Positions 1-10,322 of a stretch of DNA of 64,000 bases are shown here, piece after piece. The translations under genes and the position numbers were made by a program. The notes under the pieces are model-generated. The model did not search any database. It saw only the letters and a list, made by a program, of their open reading frames with translations, and was not told the DNA's origin. Location: positions 310,001 to 374,000 of the forward strand of contig JAIWND010000011.1 of NCBI GenBank assembly GCA_025330725.1, given 5' to 3'. This DNA comes from Chlamydoabsidia padenii. Taxonomy: Eukaryota > Mucoromycota > Mucoromycetes > Mucorales > Cunninghamellaceae. Each line of letters opens with the position of its first letter. Position 1 is the first letter of the stretch.

Positions 1-256
1 AAGGCCGGTCGTTCCACTACTGCTTTGAGTTTGTAGTCTACCCGATAAAAGTTGGTCACTTGGGTCGTTTCTGGAAGGTGGCCAGGGAGGATGAATTCAA
101 ACGGGTAGGCGTGAGATCCTTGTGTGAGGACATGGAGTTTGGATTGTCGTGCCAGGCATATGAAAAGTGTGTCGACTATCGCTTGTTCTTCTTCATGATA
201 GAGTTGTTCTTGTCCATTCCCGATCGCTACACACAAAAAGAAATAGTAGTAAGGTT

Positions 257-287
<31 letters not shown>

Positions 288-501
288 CCTTTTATATAGA
301 GTAGTTACCTTCAGACCAAGTGAGTAATGACTTTCCAATAAAACGAACACTAATCGACTTGACTTTTAGGGGTTGAATCAGTGTGAATCGGAGGACACCT
401 TGTAAGACACAACCAGAGGATTCATTAGCCGAGCCAAACATGATCATATCACTACTTCCTACATGAATGTCGAGTTTTACCGGTGAACGAAGACTGTCCA
501 T
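1..501 (-). CDS. Arrestin-like protein, N-terminal part (cut by window edge)
   Basis: Two exons are visible on the minus strand. The ATG at 501 opens an exon ending in LLTWSEG at a GTAACT donor near 306. A short intron with a long A/T run follows. The next exon begins after a TAG acceptor near 222 and reads on to the window edge. The second exon contains YPFEFILPGHLPET, a hallmark of the arrestin N-terminal sandwich, preceded by a beta-rich stretch (LRFTLIQPLKVKSISVRFIGKSL) typical of alpha-arrestins. Alpha-arrestins are adaptors linking membrane cargo to ubiquitin ligases during endocytosis. Only about 145 residues are present, so any C-terminal PY motifs cannot be seen. The fold is fairly sure; the specific orthologue is not assignable. 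Confidence 0.75.
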
Positions 502-670
502 TTTTTATTTTTAAAAAAGGACGGTGGGTATACAACAAAGGAGAGAGAGAGGGGCAAATAAAACTTTTTTTGGATCAGGAAACGTGAGATTTTTATTTAA
601 ATCGGCATGTGAATATATTAACCAATCATTAAACCAACCCCACCTTTTTCATTAAATCTATATACTATAT

Positions 671-3251
671 CTAAACTACATTTATTTTGTTGTTCTTTTC
701 TATATTGAGATGTCTATGTTGTTTCGTTTTTGGTGTCCTCTTGTTGTTTCCCTTTTTAAACTTGTATACCAGACTTGATTGTTTGAGCTCTTCATCGATC
801 AGTCGTTCACAAGTTTGTTTGATTTCCAACGCATCGTCCTGTAAAGTCACAAAAGTATCCGGGAATCGTAAACTATTATAGACCATAGTTAGTATTGAAT
901 GATATTGCATGATATGTTTTACCTGAGCCACAAGTAGAGCATGATCTTCTTGTGTGAGGTTTCCAAATAAGTGAGGGATTCAGGGGTACCCATTGGGGAC
1001 GAAGGAAGGTCGATCATATCAGTGATTTCTAAAGTATCATTATTGCTGTGTACACGAGCCATTGATTCCAGTGCATCCATAATATTTTCATTTCGTGTGC
1101 TGACAGGAGCAGTAACAAATTGATACCGGTCGCGGAGTGGTAATTTGATTTTTTCAATCACATTGGCAATCAACTGTCAGGAGGGGAGAAGGTTAATTAT
1201 CATTTCCCTCTACTTTTCTTTTCTTTCTTTTACCTTTTGGTCTGCAAAGTTGCATAAAAAGTAATCACCTTGTAATGAAGCCAGGTCTTCGAATTTTTGC
1301 TATAATAAAGGTGTTAGTATAGTCAATCTCTTACAATGTACTTACCAAGACCGAAGAGTATTTTTCATTAGGCATTTGAAGAGCAAACACTTCCACAATG
1401 TCCACAGTCGGTTGTAATCCAGCAAGCTATAATAACAATGTATTAGTAAAACACTATTTATCCAGCACGTTGTATTTATTTCTTACCTCTAACGGGACAA
1501 TAGGTGCCTCTAAGCATTCTTTTACATATTTCAAGTCGTTGTTAAATAATCTATGGCCACACTTGTTAGTCAACTCTATCTTGATCACCACCACCCCCCC
1601 TTTTTTTTTTCCCCCTTACGTTGTTACTTCACCAGAGGCATAAGTGGTACCGAATCGACCAGCCCGACCAGCGATTTGCTTCAGTTGAGGAATTTGCATG
1701 AATTTGTTGACCCGCCCATCGAATTTTTTGACAGTGGAGAATATAACACGTTTAATGTTCCTATAAAGAAGAAAAGTTGGTTCATGTCATCACCATTTGT
1801 GCAAAAAAATAAAATACTTACAAATTTAATCCCATACCAACAGCATCGGAAGCAACCAAAACATCAAGGGGAATAGCAGGATCATTGAATGATTTGGCTT
1901 GTAATGCACGAGTTTCTATTATATACCCCCCCCAAAAAAAAGAGCATCAATATTAGACAAGAGAGATTCAAATTCCTACTACTTACCAGGAGGCAAAGCA
2001 CCATAAGCAATAGCACATTGTAATCCAGTTTGCTTTTCAATCTTTTGCTTGATATCAAAGATAGATTTCCTCGAGAAGGCCACAACGCAATCCCCCTTTT
2101 TCACCTCCTTGAGACTACCATTGAGCGACTGGGAAGCCACAGACACAGGAGTCAAGCGTTTGTATTCATTTACAATGACTTGTTCACCTAGCGATTCACA
2201 AATCTTTTTGATGAGAGGCACCGCCGAGGCTTCACCACACAAATGAATTTCTTTCGCTTTCAATCCCAACAAGGCCTGTGTCCATGCCCAACCCCGATGA
2301 GGATCAGCAATCAATTGAATTTCATCCACCACCGCGACTTCAAGAGGTCTTCCGAGATTCGCCATTTCCACCGTCGAGCTCGTGAGGGGTGCCGTCTCTG
2401 ATACTACTCGTCGTTCTTCGCCCGTCAAGAGATTACATGGCACACCTTGTTGATTCATCTTGTCAAAGATTTCATGGGCCAGTAACCGTAAAGGACCACA
2501 ATAGATCCCTGATTCCGCAGATTGGAGTCGTTGGATGGCTCGGTAGGTTTTGCCGCTGTTGGTGGGTCCCACATGGAGGTAGATCTTGCGTTGCATTTGT
2601 CGCGCTTCGGGAAACCATTCAGAGGGGAATCGCAGGTCACTGAGTTTTCGTAAGGAGCTGTATTCGTTAAGAACATTTTGTGGCATAAATGGTTCCGCAT
2701 ATTCGTAAAAGGACGACATGATGACTCTATGTAACCCCTCTATAATAAAAGGTATTTAGTTTGTTTGTAAGTTGAGGAGATACTAACTAATCTTACCTGT
2801 GCCTTCTTCATTGGTGATTTTTGCAATCATGTTGGGTTTTAGTCGGTCCACTTTGCCTTGCTTGACATGTTCCACAAACCGGGGTGAGATTTCACCAAAG
2901 AGTTTATAATCGATACCCATACCACGAGCCTTTTTCTTGGAACCAGCATCTTGAGGGAATCGGTTCACCAGTTTATCAAATGCTATAACAAAAAAAAGGT
3001 GAGAGATTAGTGTCAGGTTAGATCGTTCTTTTTTTGTGATGCTTACTGGATGTCGGTCTTTCTGATTTGCGGGAAGGATCTTTTGATTTAATAATACCAA
3101 GTATTGAGGTAAGGGCCTTGCTGGGTTGTCGGGCACAATGACTTGATGATGTGAAGCATCGTTGGTTACGTAGACAAGTGGTTTGATATCGTGGAATGTG
3201 TCGTAAAAGCAGGTTGGTTTGAGGTGCAGCTCGATAAATAGGAAGCACCAT
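671..3251 (-). CDS. SUV3: Mitochondrial ATP-dependent RNA helicase SUV3
   Basis: DExH RNA helicase of the mitochondrial RNA degradosome. The start is ATG at 3251. The first 30-40 residues are basic and hydroxylated ([19 protein letters not shown]), as in a mitochondrial presequence. Exons determined: 3251-3047, 2982-2797, 2739-1987, 1915-1822, 1760-1620, then several more. The last splice (intron 922-873) joins LYLWL to SLRFPDTF, matching the family's conserved LWLS.RF. Motifs seen: Walker [10 protein letters not shown], motif [10 protein letters not shown], motif [21 protein letters not shown] and motif [12 protein letters not shown]. The intron at 1619 is best closed at CCATAG, giving [16 protein letters not shown] and keeping the frame. 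Stop at 671. An intron holds an unusual C-run/T-run/C-run block near 1590-1616. The family assignment is very secure; the middle exons are approximate. Confidence 0.93.
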
Positions 3252-3340
3252 CGTTTGAATGACAGAAAGTAAAAAAAAAAAAAAAAATGAAGAGCGAAAA
3301 AAAAAAAAAAAAAAACTTTGTGTGTAAATAAAAAAAAAGG

Positions 3341-3356
3341 TCGGGGGTTAAAATTA
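3341..3356. promoter_or_regulatory. Variant of the recurrent upstream motif (SUV3)
   Basis: CGGGGGTTAAAATTAA lies about 95 bp upstream of the SUV3 ATG. It is a degenerate form of the CGGGATTTGAA element seen before many genes in this window, with TTAAAA replacing TTTGAA. Assignment is by position and similarity only. Confidence 0.3.
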
Positions 3357-3687
3357 ACTTTTATGATGGGCGCTTGTCAATGCGTTTTTCCCATGATCAG
3401 TATGATGTTAAGCAATCAAAAGAGTTTTATTATAACGTAGAGTATAATAGTTACAAAGTAATGATTGAACTATCTATAGCCAAGGGAAGGAGAGAGTATT
3501 TACGGTGACTTGAGTCAAAATATGTGCTCGATTACAAGTTTATCATCCTATTCACCATTCCAATTTAAAACAAAGATCAACAATATACCTTTATCCAACA
3601 TTTTCAAATCCCCGACAATTCCCAATTCGGTAACTAAAACTGTTTATTGCATAAAAAAACAAATTCTACTCTATCTATATTTAATAA

Positions 3688-4707
3688 CTAGTTCCAACGT
3701 AAATAAGGCATTACATAAGTAGGTTCCTGAGTTCCCGCTTCTTGACACAACACCCTTACTTGATCCAGCACCTGTTCTTCTTCTTGGTCATCACTAAAGT
3801 CTTTTGCATGGACACCACCAAGAATCAAGACGACATCCAGCCCAGCGCGTGTCGCCCCCAGCACATCGGTAGCCACATTATCCCCCACACACAGACTAGC
3901 ACGACCGAGATGGTCATAAATACTAGAGAAAGGTTTACCAAAATACAACACATGCCCACCCATCGCCTTGTACAATTCACCAATATACCCGGGACAAATC
4001 AGTAGCCGTTGGGATCCATCGTCGTGAGTGCCACTGGGAGCCCAAACGTCCGGATTCGTACACAGCATCGGGACCTGCCGTGCCACACATGCCGTTAAAA
4101 AAGGTCGGTAATGGGTCTGAATACTGTGTTCGTCATATAAATCGATGGGATCGTCACCGTACAGCCGTTTGATCGAACCGAGCAAGATGATATCCATGTC
4201 GTGCCAATCTTGGGTGGGTGTGAATCGATCAAGGTCATGGTATAAAGGCCCAAGGTAATCAATACCACCGGCAATAAAAAACCGGACTTGTTGATGCTCC
4301 CAGTTTTGTTGCTGACAGAATTCAACCGCCGTCAGGGAAGTCTGGGTGGATTGGTGACAATGGGTGGCATGGCAAGATGGTGTCCAGGTGTCGTCGCCAG
4401 GCATCAAGTACCGTTGACAATCCTCCAAAAACAATCGAGTCAATCTCCCACTAGATAGAATATCATTGTAAGCATCAGGTTGAATGTTGAATGTATTGGC
4501 AAGTTGATGGCTAAGCGCTTTGTACATGCGGCTAGAATTGGATAATAAGATGACTTGAGGTGCCTGCTTTGTTAGGTGCTGGAGGGTCGATAGCGTGTAG
4601 GGATAAGGTTCGTATCCATCGTGAAGTACACCATAAATGTCACAAGCAATCGTGTCGTATTTAGTGTCAAGGTCGGCAAGTTCGGAGAAACTTTTAATGT
4701 ATTTCAT
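3688..4707 (-). CDS. HAD-superfamily class IIA hydrolase (TIGR01459-like)
   Basis: Single uninterrupted 339-residue reading frame from ATG 4707; no intron is needed. Motif I is DIYGVLHDG (residues about 23-31), with an aromatic residue at the usual second Asp, as known for the 'HAD-IIA-hyp4' subgroup (D-x-W/Y-G). Motif II is LLSNSSR. The cap region includes FFIAGGIDYLGPLYHD. The C-terminal motif is CVGDNVATDVLGATRAGLDVV followed by ILGGVH, typical of NagD-like class IIA phosphatases. The substrate is unknown. The family is better known from bacteria (alpha-proteobacteria), and the absence of introns in an intron-rich neighbourhood would fit acquisition by transfer, but this is inference. The upstream motif at 4784 suggests a normal local promoter. 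Confidence 0.82.
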   Translation of the reverse strand: MKYIKSFSELADLDTKYDTIACDIYGVLHDGYEPYPYTLSTLQHLTKQAPQVILLSNSSRMYKALSHQLANTFNIQPDAYNDILSSGRLTRLFLEDCQRYLMPGDDTWTPSCHATHCHQSTQTSLTAVEFCQQQNWEHQQVRFFIAGGIDYLGPLYHDLDRFTPTQDWHDMDIILLGSIKRLYGDDPIDLYDEHSIQTHYRPFLTACVARQVPMLCTNPDVWAPSGTHDDGSQRLLICPGYIGELYKAMGGHVLYFGKPFSSIYDHLGRASLCVGDNVATDVLGATRAGLDVVLILGGVHAKDFSDDQEEEQVLDQVRVLCQEAGTQEPTYVMPYLRWN

Positions 4708-4783
4708 GATGCAAAAGTTTTAGGTGAAAGAAAAGAAAAAAAAAAAAAAAAAAAAAAATTCTGTCAGCCCATTCCCGAAAAAC

Positions 4784-4798
4784 CGGAATTTGAAAATA
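4784..4798. promoter_or_regulatory. Recurrent upstream motif (HAD gene)
   Basis: CGGAATTTGAAAATA lies about 84 bp upstream of the ATG at 4707, separated from it by a 24-nt A-run. It is one instance of the CGGGATTTGAA family of elements. Confidence 0.45.
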
Positions 4799-5138
4799 TC
4801 GCCCCACCTTCTGAAGGATCGCCCATCAAGATGACATGTCATATAAGGCAATTATAACAATGATTATAATTTTATAAGGTACAATTAAGAGCTTTATTAG
4901 TAGGAATACATGATTAAAAGAGATTCTATCCCAAAAAAGGGAAGAGTAAATTGGATCCGTACATTAAAGAATGAGAAGACCCCATTAGAAGGAAGAATGA
5001 TCTGATTACGGCCAAGAATCAGTATCACCTATATAAGTAAATAGTAGTAATAAAAAAAAAGAGAGGAGGAGGGATTATTTAAACATTAAAAAATTACAAG
5101 GATAATATACAACTATTCTAACCGCAGAGAAAGACATT

Positions 5139-6597
5139 TTATGATGATTGTTTTTGAGCAAAGGCAAAGTGGACATTTTCAAACGTCTTGTAATCATTAG
5201 CTTCATCCCAACACAAGTCCAATTTATCATTATATTCATCCACGGACAAATTGGTTGCGAGACAGACTTGAGGTTGAATTGCCAGATAATATGATTTCCA
5301 TGATTGCATCGTCAATTGTCCAAGCTAAAAAAAATAAAAAATAAAAGATTATGTTAGTTCCAAATGATTTAAACCTCTCTCGCCCACATTTACTTTGCCA
5401 GCCCATTGACCTCCAGGACATGAGATAAAAGTAGTATTGATATTAATCAACTCGATTCTTTTTTCAAATCGTTCTTTGAGTCGCCGCCCACTATAAGGAT
5501 CCAATTGTCGAGTAGTCATCAAGTTGATAAGATGATCATTATATATTTTGGTATTAGGTCCTATCCGATATAATTCCAAATCCATTTCCACCACTTCCAT
5601 CCATCCACCTGGTTTCAATACCCGCAAGATATCTTTGATCAATGGATCCCATTGTTCCAATCCTATACCTTCACCCATAAACCTATAATAGTAAAAAAAT
5701 AAAAAATAAAATAGATTAGTTTCTATTCTCTTCTTCTTTTCTTTCTTACCGCATGAATACATAATCGAAGGTTTCATCTTCAAAAGGTAAACCTTTTAGG
5801 ATATCACATTGATAGAATTGACAATTGGTAGGTTTGATATCCCGAGGAAACATATTGTTCATATCGACACCGATAATTGTGGATTTAGGGTATTCACCAG
5901 CCATTTCCATTGTCCTAAAAAAAGAGATCAAATCAATACCTCCTCCCGTCTCTTCTTCTTACTTACCAAGAACCAGGTCCACATCCAATATCCAGTACTT
6001 GTGCACCTTTTCGTAAACAATCCGTCACAGGAGCCAGATAATTCCTAATACAACAACGAATTAGTATCATCCACCTTTGTCCGTTTTTTTTATTTTTTTA
6101 TTTTACCCTTGAATAGCAAATCGCACCATAAAATGAAGTAGATGAAGTCGATCAATTTCTTCTTCATCACAAGGCAAGATATAGGATGATCCAGAATAAG
6201 TATGAAACTTGCGTCCATCGATGTAATTGACTTTTTTAGTAGTTGGCAGTAACAAGTCGTGCTTGATGTCGGGTAGAGTAGGTGGATCGGTGGATTCGTT
6301 TTCACACACCAGTGGGTGAAGTGACGGGGTGAGAATACTAGAGGCTGGTGTCTTGTTGAAGGGACGAAAGACACGAGATAAAGGACGTTGAGTGGGATAC
6401 GTGGTAGTAGTGCTTGTCAAGGGTGATGAATGTTTACGTAGTTTGAGTCGGTGGGAAGACGAGACGAGAGGGAGTGGATAACGTCGTTGATATGGATCTT
6501 GAGAGGAGGTAAGTAGCCAATCATGACTTGTCATTCGTGCATCTTGGCTTGCTGTGCTTCCTAGTCGTCGTTCCAATCGTGAATTTTGATTGCCCAT
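5139..6597 (-). CDS. Class I SAM-dependent methyltransferase (UMTA-like fungal family)
   Basis: Five exons from ATG 6597. Exon 1 is a low-complexity basic N-terminus (about 125 residues) that begins MGNQNS, a possible N-myristoylation site. It runs into YIDGRKFHTYSGSSYILPCDEEEIDRL, a stretch typical of fungal UMTA-type methyltransferases. The next short exon gives NYLAPVTDCLRKGAQVLDIGCGPGSW, which contains SAM motif I. Then follow TIIGVDMNNMFP (motif II acidic residue), FYQCDILKGLPFEDETFDYVFMR (motif IV) and ILRVLKPGGWMEVVEMDLEL (post-motif). The last exon ends NVHFAFAQKQSS with the stop at 5139. All junctions are GT-AG. The substrate is unknown; relatives include secondary-metabolism (LaeA-like) and protein methyltransferases. 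The role of the N-terminal extension is not evident. Confidence 0.85.
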
Positions 6598-7566
6598 GTT
6601 GTAAGTATCGAATGAGTTGGGTTAAAATGAGTGTGAGGGGGGTATAGATTTAAAAAAAAAGAAGAGAGAAAGATAATAGTTTAAACAAAACAAACAAAAC
6701 ACATTGAGGTTAAACTATTTTGAGAATGAGAAGGAAAAAAAGAAGAGGAACTAAAAGGAAATGTGCCTATTAATTATAGATATTTCCAAACTCCGATCAA
6801 TGAAATCGGTATGTGCAACATTAAAAGCACATCCTACATGTACTTTTCCCGTACACAGCCACTGACTATTTTCATTTTTTTTGTTTCTTTGCACAAGTAT
6901 AAAAAGAAAAATCTAGTACGTGGTCAGAAAGTGTATAAACACAGGGCTCTCATGAATCAGCTACGATAGTTATCATTCTGACACCCATAATTTCATCACG
7001 GTGGAAAAATATTATTATGCCAATGTTGGCATAACAGATAAGATTTCCTACTAATGGTGAAGAAAAAAAAAGAGGGAGAATTGGCAAGGTGATTCTGTCT
7101 TTTATACCTTTCCAGTACACGTTCAAACCCCGTCTCTAATGAAAAAATTTTTTCTTCCTAAAGTTGGTACTGCTTTTTTTTATTCTTCTCCGATGGAAGG
7201 ACCCTTTTTTTTTTTTTTTTTTTTGGTCCCTGAAGGTCAAAGAGGTTTTGCCTATCTCCAGTTATCATCACGAGATAGTCTCTTACGATCATGTAAGCAA
7301 GGATGGAAAAAAGAAAAATCGGGTGGTGGAGTGATCCGTATGGCACCAATAGGTGGGATTGCATCGGGGGTTAAAAATACCCCCTTGCCTTTTGGTGTGA
7401 GAAGAAAAAAGTCGAACGATAACGGGGTCTTCCACATTGACCATGTTTCATTCAAAAAGAAACAATCCAAACACATATATAAGAACTCGCTTTTTTTCCC
7501 TCTACTTCTTCTTCTACATTATTATCTCTCACCTCTCTCATATACAAACAAGCCTTTGCCCAAGTC

Positions 7567-8509
7567 ATGTCTGCCAATCAAAATAATCAGTCAAGTTCGA
7601 ATGATCAATTTACGTTACCTGCAGTAGCCAGTGAAAACACCTTGTTGGGTCTTGATCGTGATCGCAAGACACAACGACATGGAAGTATCAACAGCAATGA
7701 TCGTTTGGATCCTGATTACTACTTGAACCGACCTCATTATCATGATGAAGAAAAGTCCCATGGATTCAACTCACCTATGCTTTCTCCTCAACAACTTCCT
7801 ATGGCCATGAACTATCCTCAACCACCCAAAATGGGTAATTTCGGTGTTTTAGGTAAGACAATCGAAAAAGATTTTTCATCTTTGCATGAACTGGGGAATT
7901 TAAATTTAAACTTCCGACTCACCCTCTTCTTCTTTTGTAGCTCTTTGGTCTTTCGCCACTGTCACCGCCTTGTTAGCCACCTACAATTTGTTTTTACCCA
8001 CCACACCTAACCATGTTATTCTCCCTACTGCCATTTGTTTTGGTGGTTTAGCTCAAGTGATCAGTGGTTTCTTTGTCCTCGCCAACGGAAACACATTTGG
8101 TGGCATTCTCTTTGTGTCTTATGGTACGTTTTGGACCGGTTCTGGTTTGATGATGGTTCCCTCTATTGGCAGCACGCTGGATGTCTTGACAAAGGACCAG
8201 GCTGATACTGGTAGTGGTATCTATCATTTCATTTGGGCTTTCTACACCTTGATCAATATCGCCACGTCTCTCCGTATCAAGGGAGGCAGCTTTATGTCCA
8301 CTTGGAATTTGACGTTTGTGTTCCTCACCTTGTTCTTGACCGGTGTGTCTAATTGTGCTGGTAATTTGATTCCTCTGCGTATTTCTGGTGTCACTGCTTA
8401 CTTGGCTGCTTTGGGTGCATGGTATACTGGTGCGGCTGAACTTTTCGAAGCTCAAGATGAAGGTTTATGGCTCGGGTATTATAACCGTCGTGCTTTGAAG
8501 GACAAATAA
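7567..8509 (+). CDS. GPR1/FUN34/YaaH family acetate (ammonium) transporter
   Basis: Two exons, 7567-7852 and 7941-8509, joined as GNFGVL-ALWSFATVTALLATYN (intron 88 nt, GTAAGA...TTTTGTAG). The cytosolic N-terminus of about 95 residues is polar. Six hydrophobic segments follow, as in the AceTr family: residues near ALWSFATVTALLATY, VILPTAICFGGLAQVISGFFVLA, FGGILFVSYGTFWTGSGLMMVP, GIYHFIWAFYTLINIATSL, WNLTFVFLTLFLTGVSN and ISGVTAYLAALGAWYTGAAEL. The SYGTFWTGSGL segment is family-typical; the usual NPxPLGL signature before TM1 appears only as the degenerate PPKMGNFGVL. Yeast relatives (Ato1-3, Ady2) carry acetate or ammonium across the plasma membrane. Its own substrate cannot be read from sequence. 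A pyrimidine-rich leader (7493-7540) and variant upstream motifs (7122, 7365) precede it. Confidence 0.9.
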
Positions 8510-8514
8510 GCTAT

Positions 8515-8537
8515 ATCATCATCATCATCATCATCAT
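8515..8537. repeat. (ATC)n microsatellite
   Basis: Seven to eight ATC units directly after the stop codon of the acetate transporter gene, in its 3' untranslated region. Confidence 0.9.
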
Positions 8538-8746
8538 TCAACCATAATAGTATCATCCATCATTTTCATAGTATCTTTTTAGTTTATTACATTACACATT
8601 ATTTTCTTTGTACATATCACCTATTCAATAAAAACAAGCATACAATCTTTATTATAATAAAAAAAAACAGGACTATACTATATTTAACACCAAGGAGGCA
8701 TGTGCATGCCATGCGATCATTTGAAACCCCGCCTAGCGTTTCCTCT

Positions 8747-10034
8747 TTAAATATCCAACAAAGAGTTATAATGGGCGCCGAGAGAGTAGAGATGTTTGTG
8801 GTAGGCCAGTTTCAGAGGCGCCTTATCCTTGAAGATATCATCATTCACCTTGAGGACAGGTGCACCCATTTGGATCACATGAATAGGTACTTGCTTCACA
8901 TTCGACAAGGCAAGGATCTATACCACCCTCCCCCCCAAAAAAAATGTTAATCATCAGTTGTTGCCCCCTCCCTATTATCCCTACTTGCCTCCATTTGTCC
9001 ACCCCAGCGTGCAGTAGATTCAATATCCTTACAATATTGTTCAAAATCATCTATAAAAACAAAACCATTGTTGTTGCAAGTTGATTCACTAGCCTTTTTT
9101 TTTTTTCTTTACCTGCATTATACATATCACCATTGTCCTTGTATAAAAATGGGATAAAGTCATCAGGATGTTGTCGCATATAGTCAGCTGTTACTTTTCG
9201 AAGATCTTGATACGTACACTATGATATAAAAATAGATACACGTTGATTGATAGGTCCAACGTCTCTCCTCCTCCTTGTCATTTACCTTGTCATTATATCG
9301 TTTTAAAAGTTGAGATCCCACCGCATTATATAAACTAAGTCAATGACATCATTAGTTATTTAACCACCTATATCCCATGTTTAGCTACTCCTTACCAGTG
9401 GCCATCTGCAGTAATCTAGACAAAAAAAAAAAAAAAAACAGTCAGTATGACAATCCAATGCGAATTTTGTACTTACTTCTTGTACACGGAGTTTCATAGG
9501 CACCAGCAATTCACGGATCGAATCAGATTCCAATTGTCCCATATCCACTTGATTTTCGGCCTCCTTTTCGGCTTCTTCCCGTAGTCGTTGCATTTCTTGT
9601 TCACGTCGTTCCTTTTTGAGTTTAGCACGATTGGGTTTCTTTTTGGGTGAGGATGAAGGTGCCACGGGTTCTTCTTCGATCGTCAATGTGTTGAGTCTGT
9701 CCAAAGAAATCCCATCGTCGTCGTCGTCGTCGTTGATCACATTTACCCCACTTTGTTTAGCATGATATTGGCGTAGTTCTTCTTGTTGTGCTTGTTTCAA
9801 GTGGTACTCCATATCCGATATCCGATTGTTAATGTCCCGTTTCTTGGCCTTGTTGTTTTTGGGTATCGTCTTGCGCAAATTGATGATCTTTGTGTTGAGG
9901 TCTCGTTCTTCTGCTCGATGTCGTCCAAGGATTATCTCCAATGTGTTTTCACATGTGTCTTGGATAGTTTCTTTGGTGGTGTCAGGAATATCAACGACTT
10001 CAGATGCTACTTGTTCTAGTTGATCTGTCATCAT
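8747..10034 (-). CDS. OTU-domain deubiquitinase (OTUD6/OTU2-like)
   Basis: Cysteine protease removing ubiquitin. ATG at 10034 (two consecutive Mets). The long first exon encodes a charged coiled-coil N-terminus with an Asp run at the GTC repeat near 9716-9733 and a KKKPNRAKLKKERREQEM segment, as in OTUD6 proteins. Splicing then builds the catalytic loop QE-ITADGHC-LYNAVGSQLLKRYNDK, which supplies the nucleophilic Cys in DGHCLY. Further exons give YQDLRKVTADYMRQHPDDFIPF and FEQYCKDIESTARWGGQMEI. The last exon gives LKLAYHKHLYSLGAHYNSL with the catalytic His. The final intron, 8988-8918, has a GC donor (GAG|GCAAGT...TATAG|ATC); only this junction joins WGGQMEI to LALSNVKQVPIHVIQ. Convergent with the acetate transporter gene. 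Confidence 0.92.
8918..8988 (-). other. GC-AG intron in the OTU gene
   Basis: A 71-nt intron with donor GAG|GCAAGT and acceptor GGTATAG|ATCC. Reading through hits a stop after WGGQMEASRDNREGATTDD and loses the catalytic His motif. Splicing restores the conserved WGGQMEI...LGAHYNSL segment. Confidence 0.85.
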
Positions 10035-10105
10035 ATCGGGAAGAAGTGTTGGAAAGAAAAAAAAAAAAAAACATTTCGGTCGGTTTGAAAGTGAAGGGTG
10101 AAAAC

Positions 10106-10140
10106 TTCAAATCCCGATATAATGGCGGGAATTGAAAAAT
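10106..10140. promoter_or_regulatory. Inverted pair of the recurrent upstream motif (OTU gene)
   Basis: TTCAAATCCCG (10106-10116) and GCGGGAATTGAA (10125-10136) face each other across about 8 nt, around 72-105 bp upstream of the OTU gene ATG. A third half-like copy, CGGTTTGAAAG, is at 10081. This is the densest cluster of the element in the window. Confidence 0.5.
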
Positions 10141-10322
10141 CCATAAACAAAATAGCCGGCCGATCACCAAAGATTTGCATGAAAATAAAAACTTTATTAA
10201 AAAAAGAAGGATTAGATATAAAAAAAAGGGGGGTATCTAACTGATATATGATAAACTAAGTATAATTAAATAAGTCAAGACAAAACAAGGTTATGTGTAC
10301 AATAAAAGGGATGGAAAGATTA

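Noticed and set aside
7139..7627. 162-codon frame with GGVIRMAPIGGIASGVKNT
   Set aside because: It overlaps the leader of the acetate transporter gene, begins with a run encoded by T homopolymers, and continues across the true ATG in another frame.
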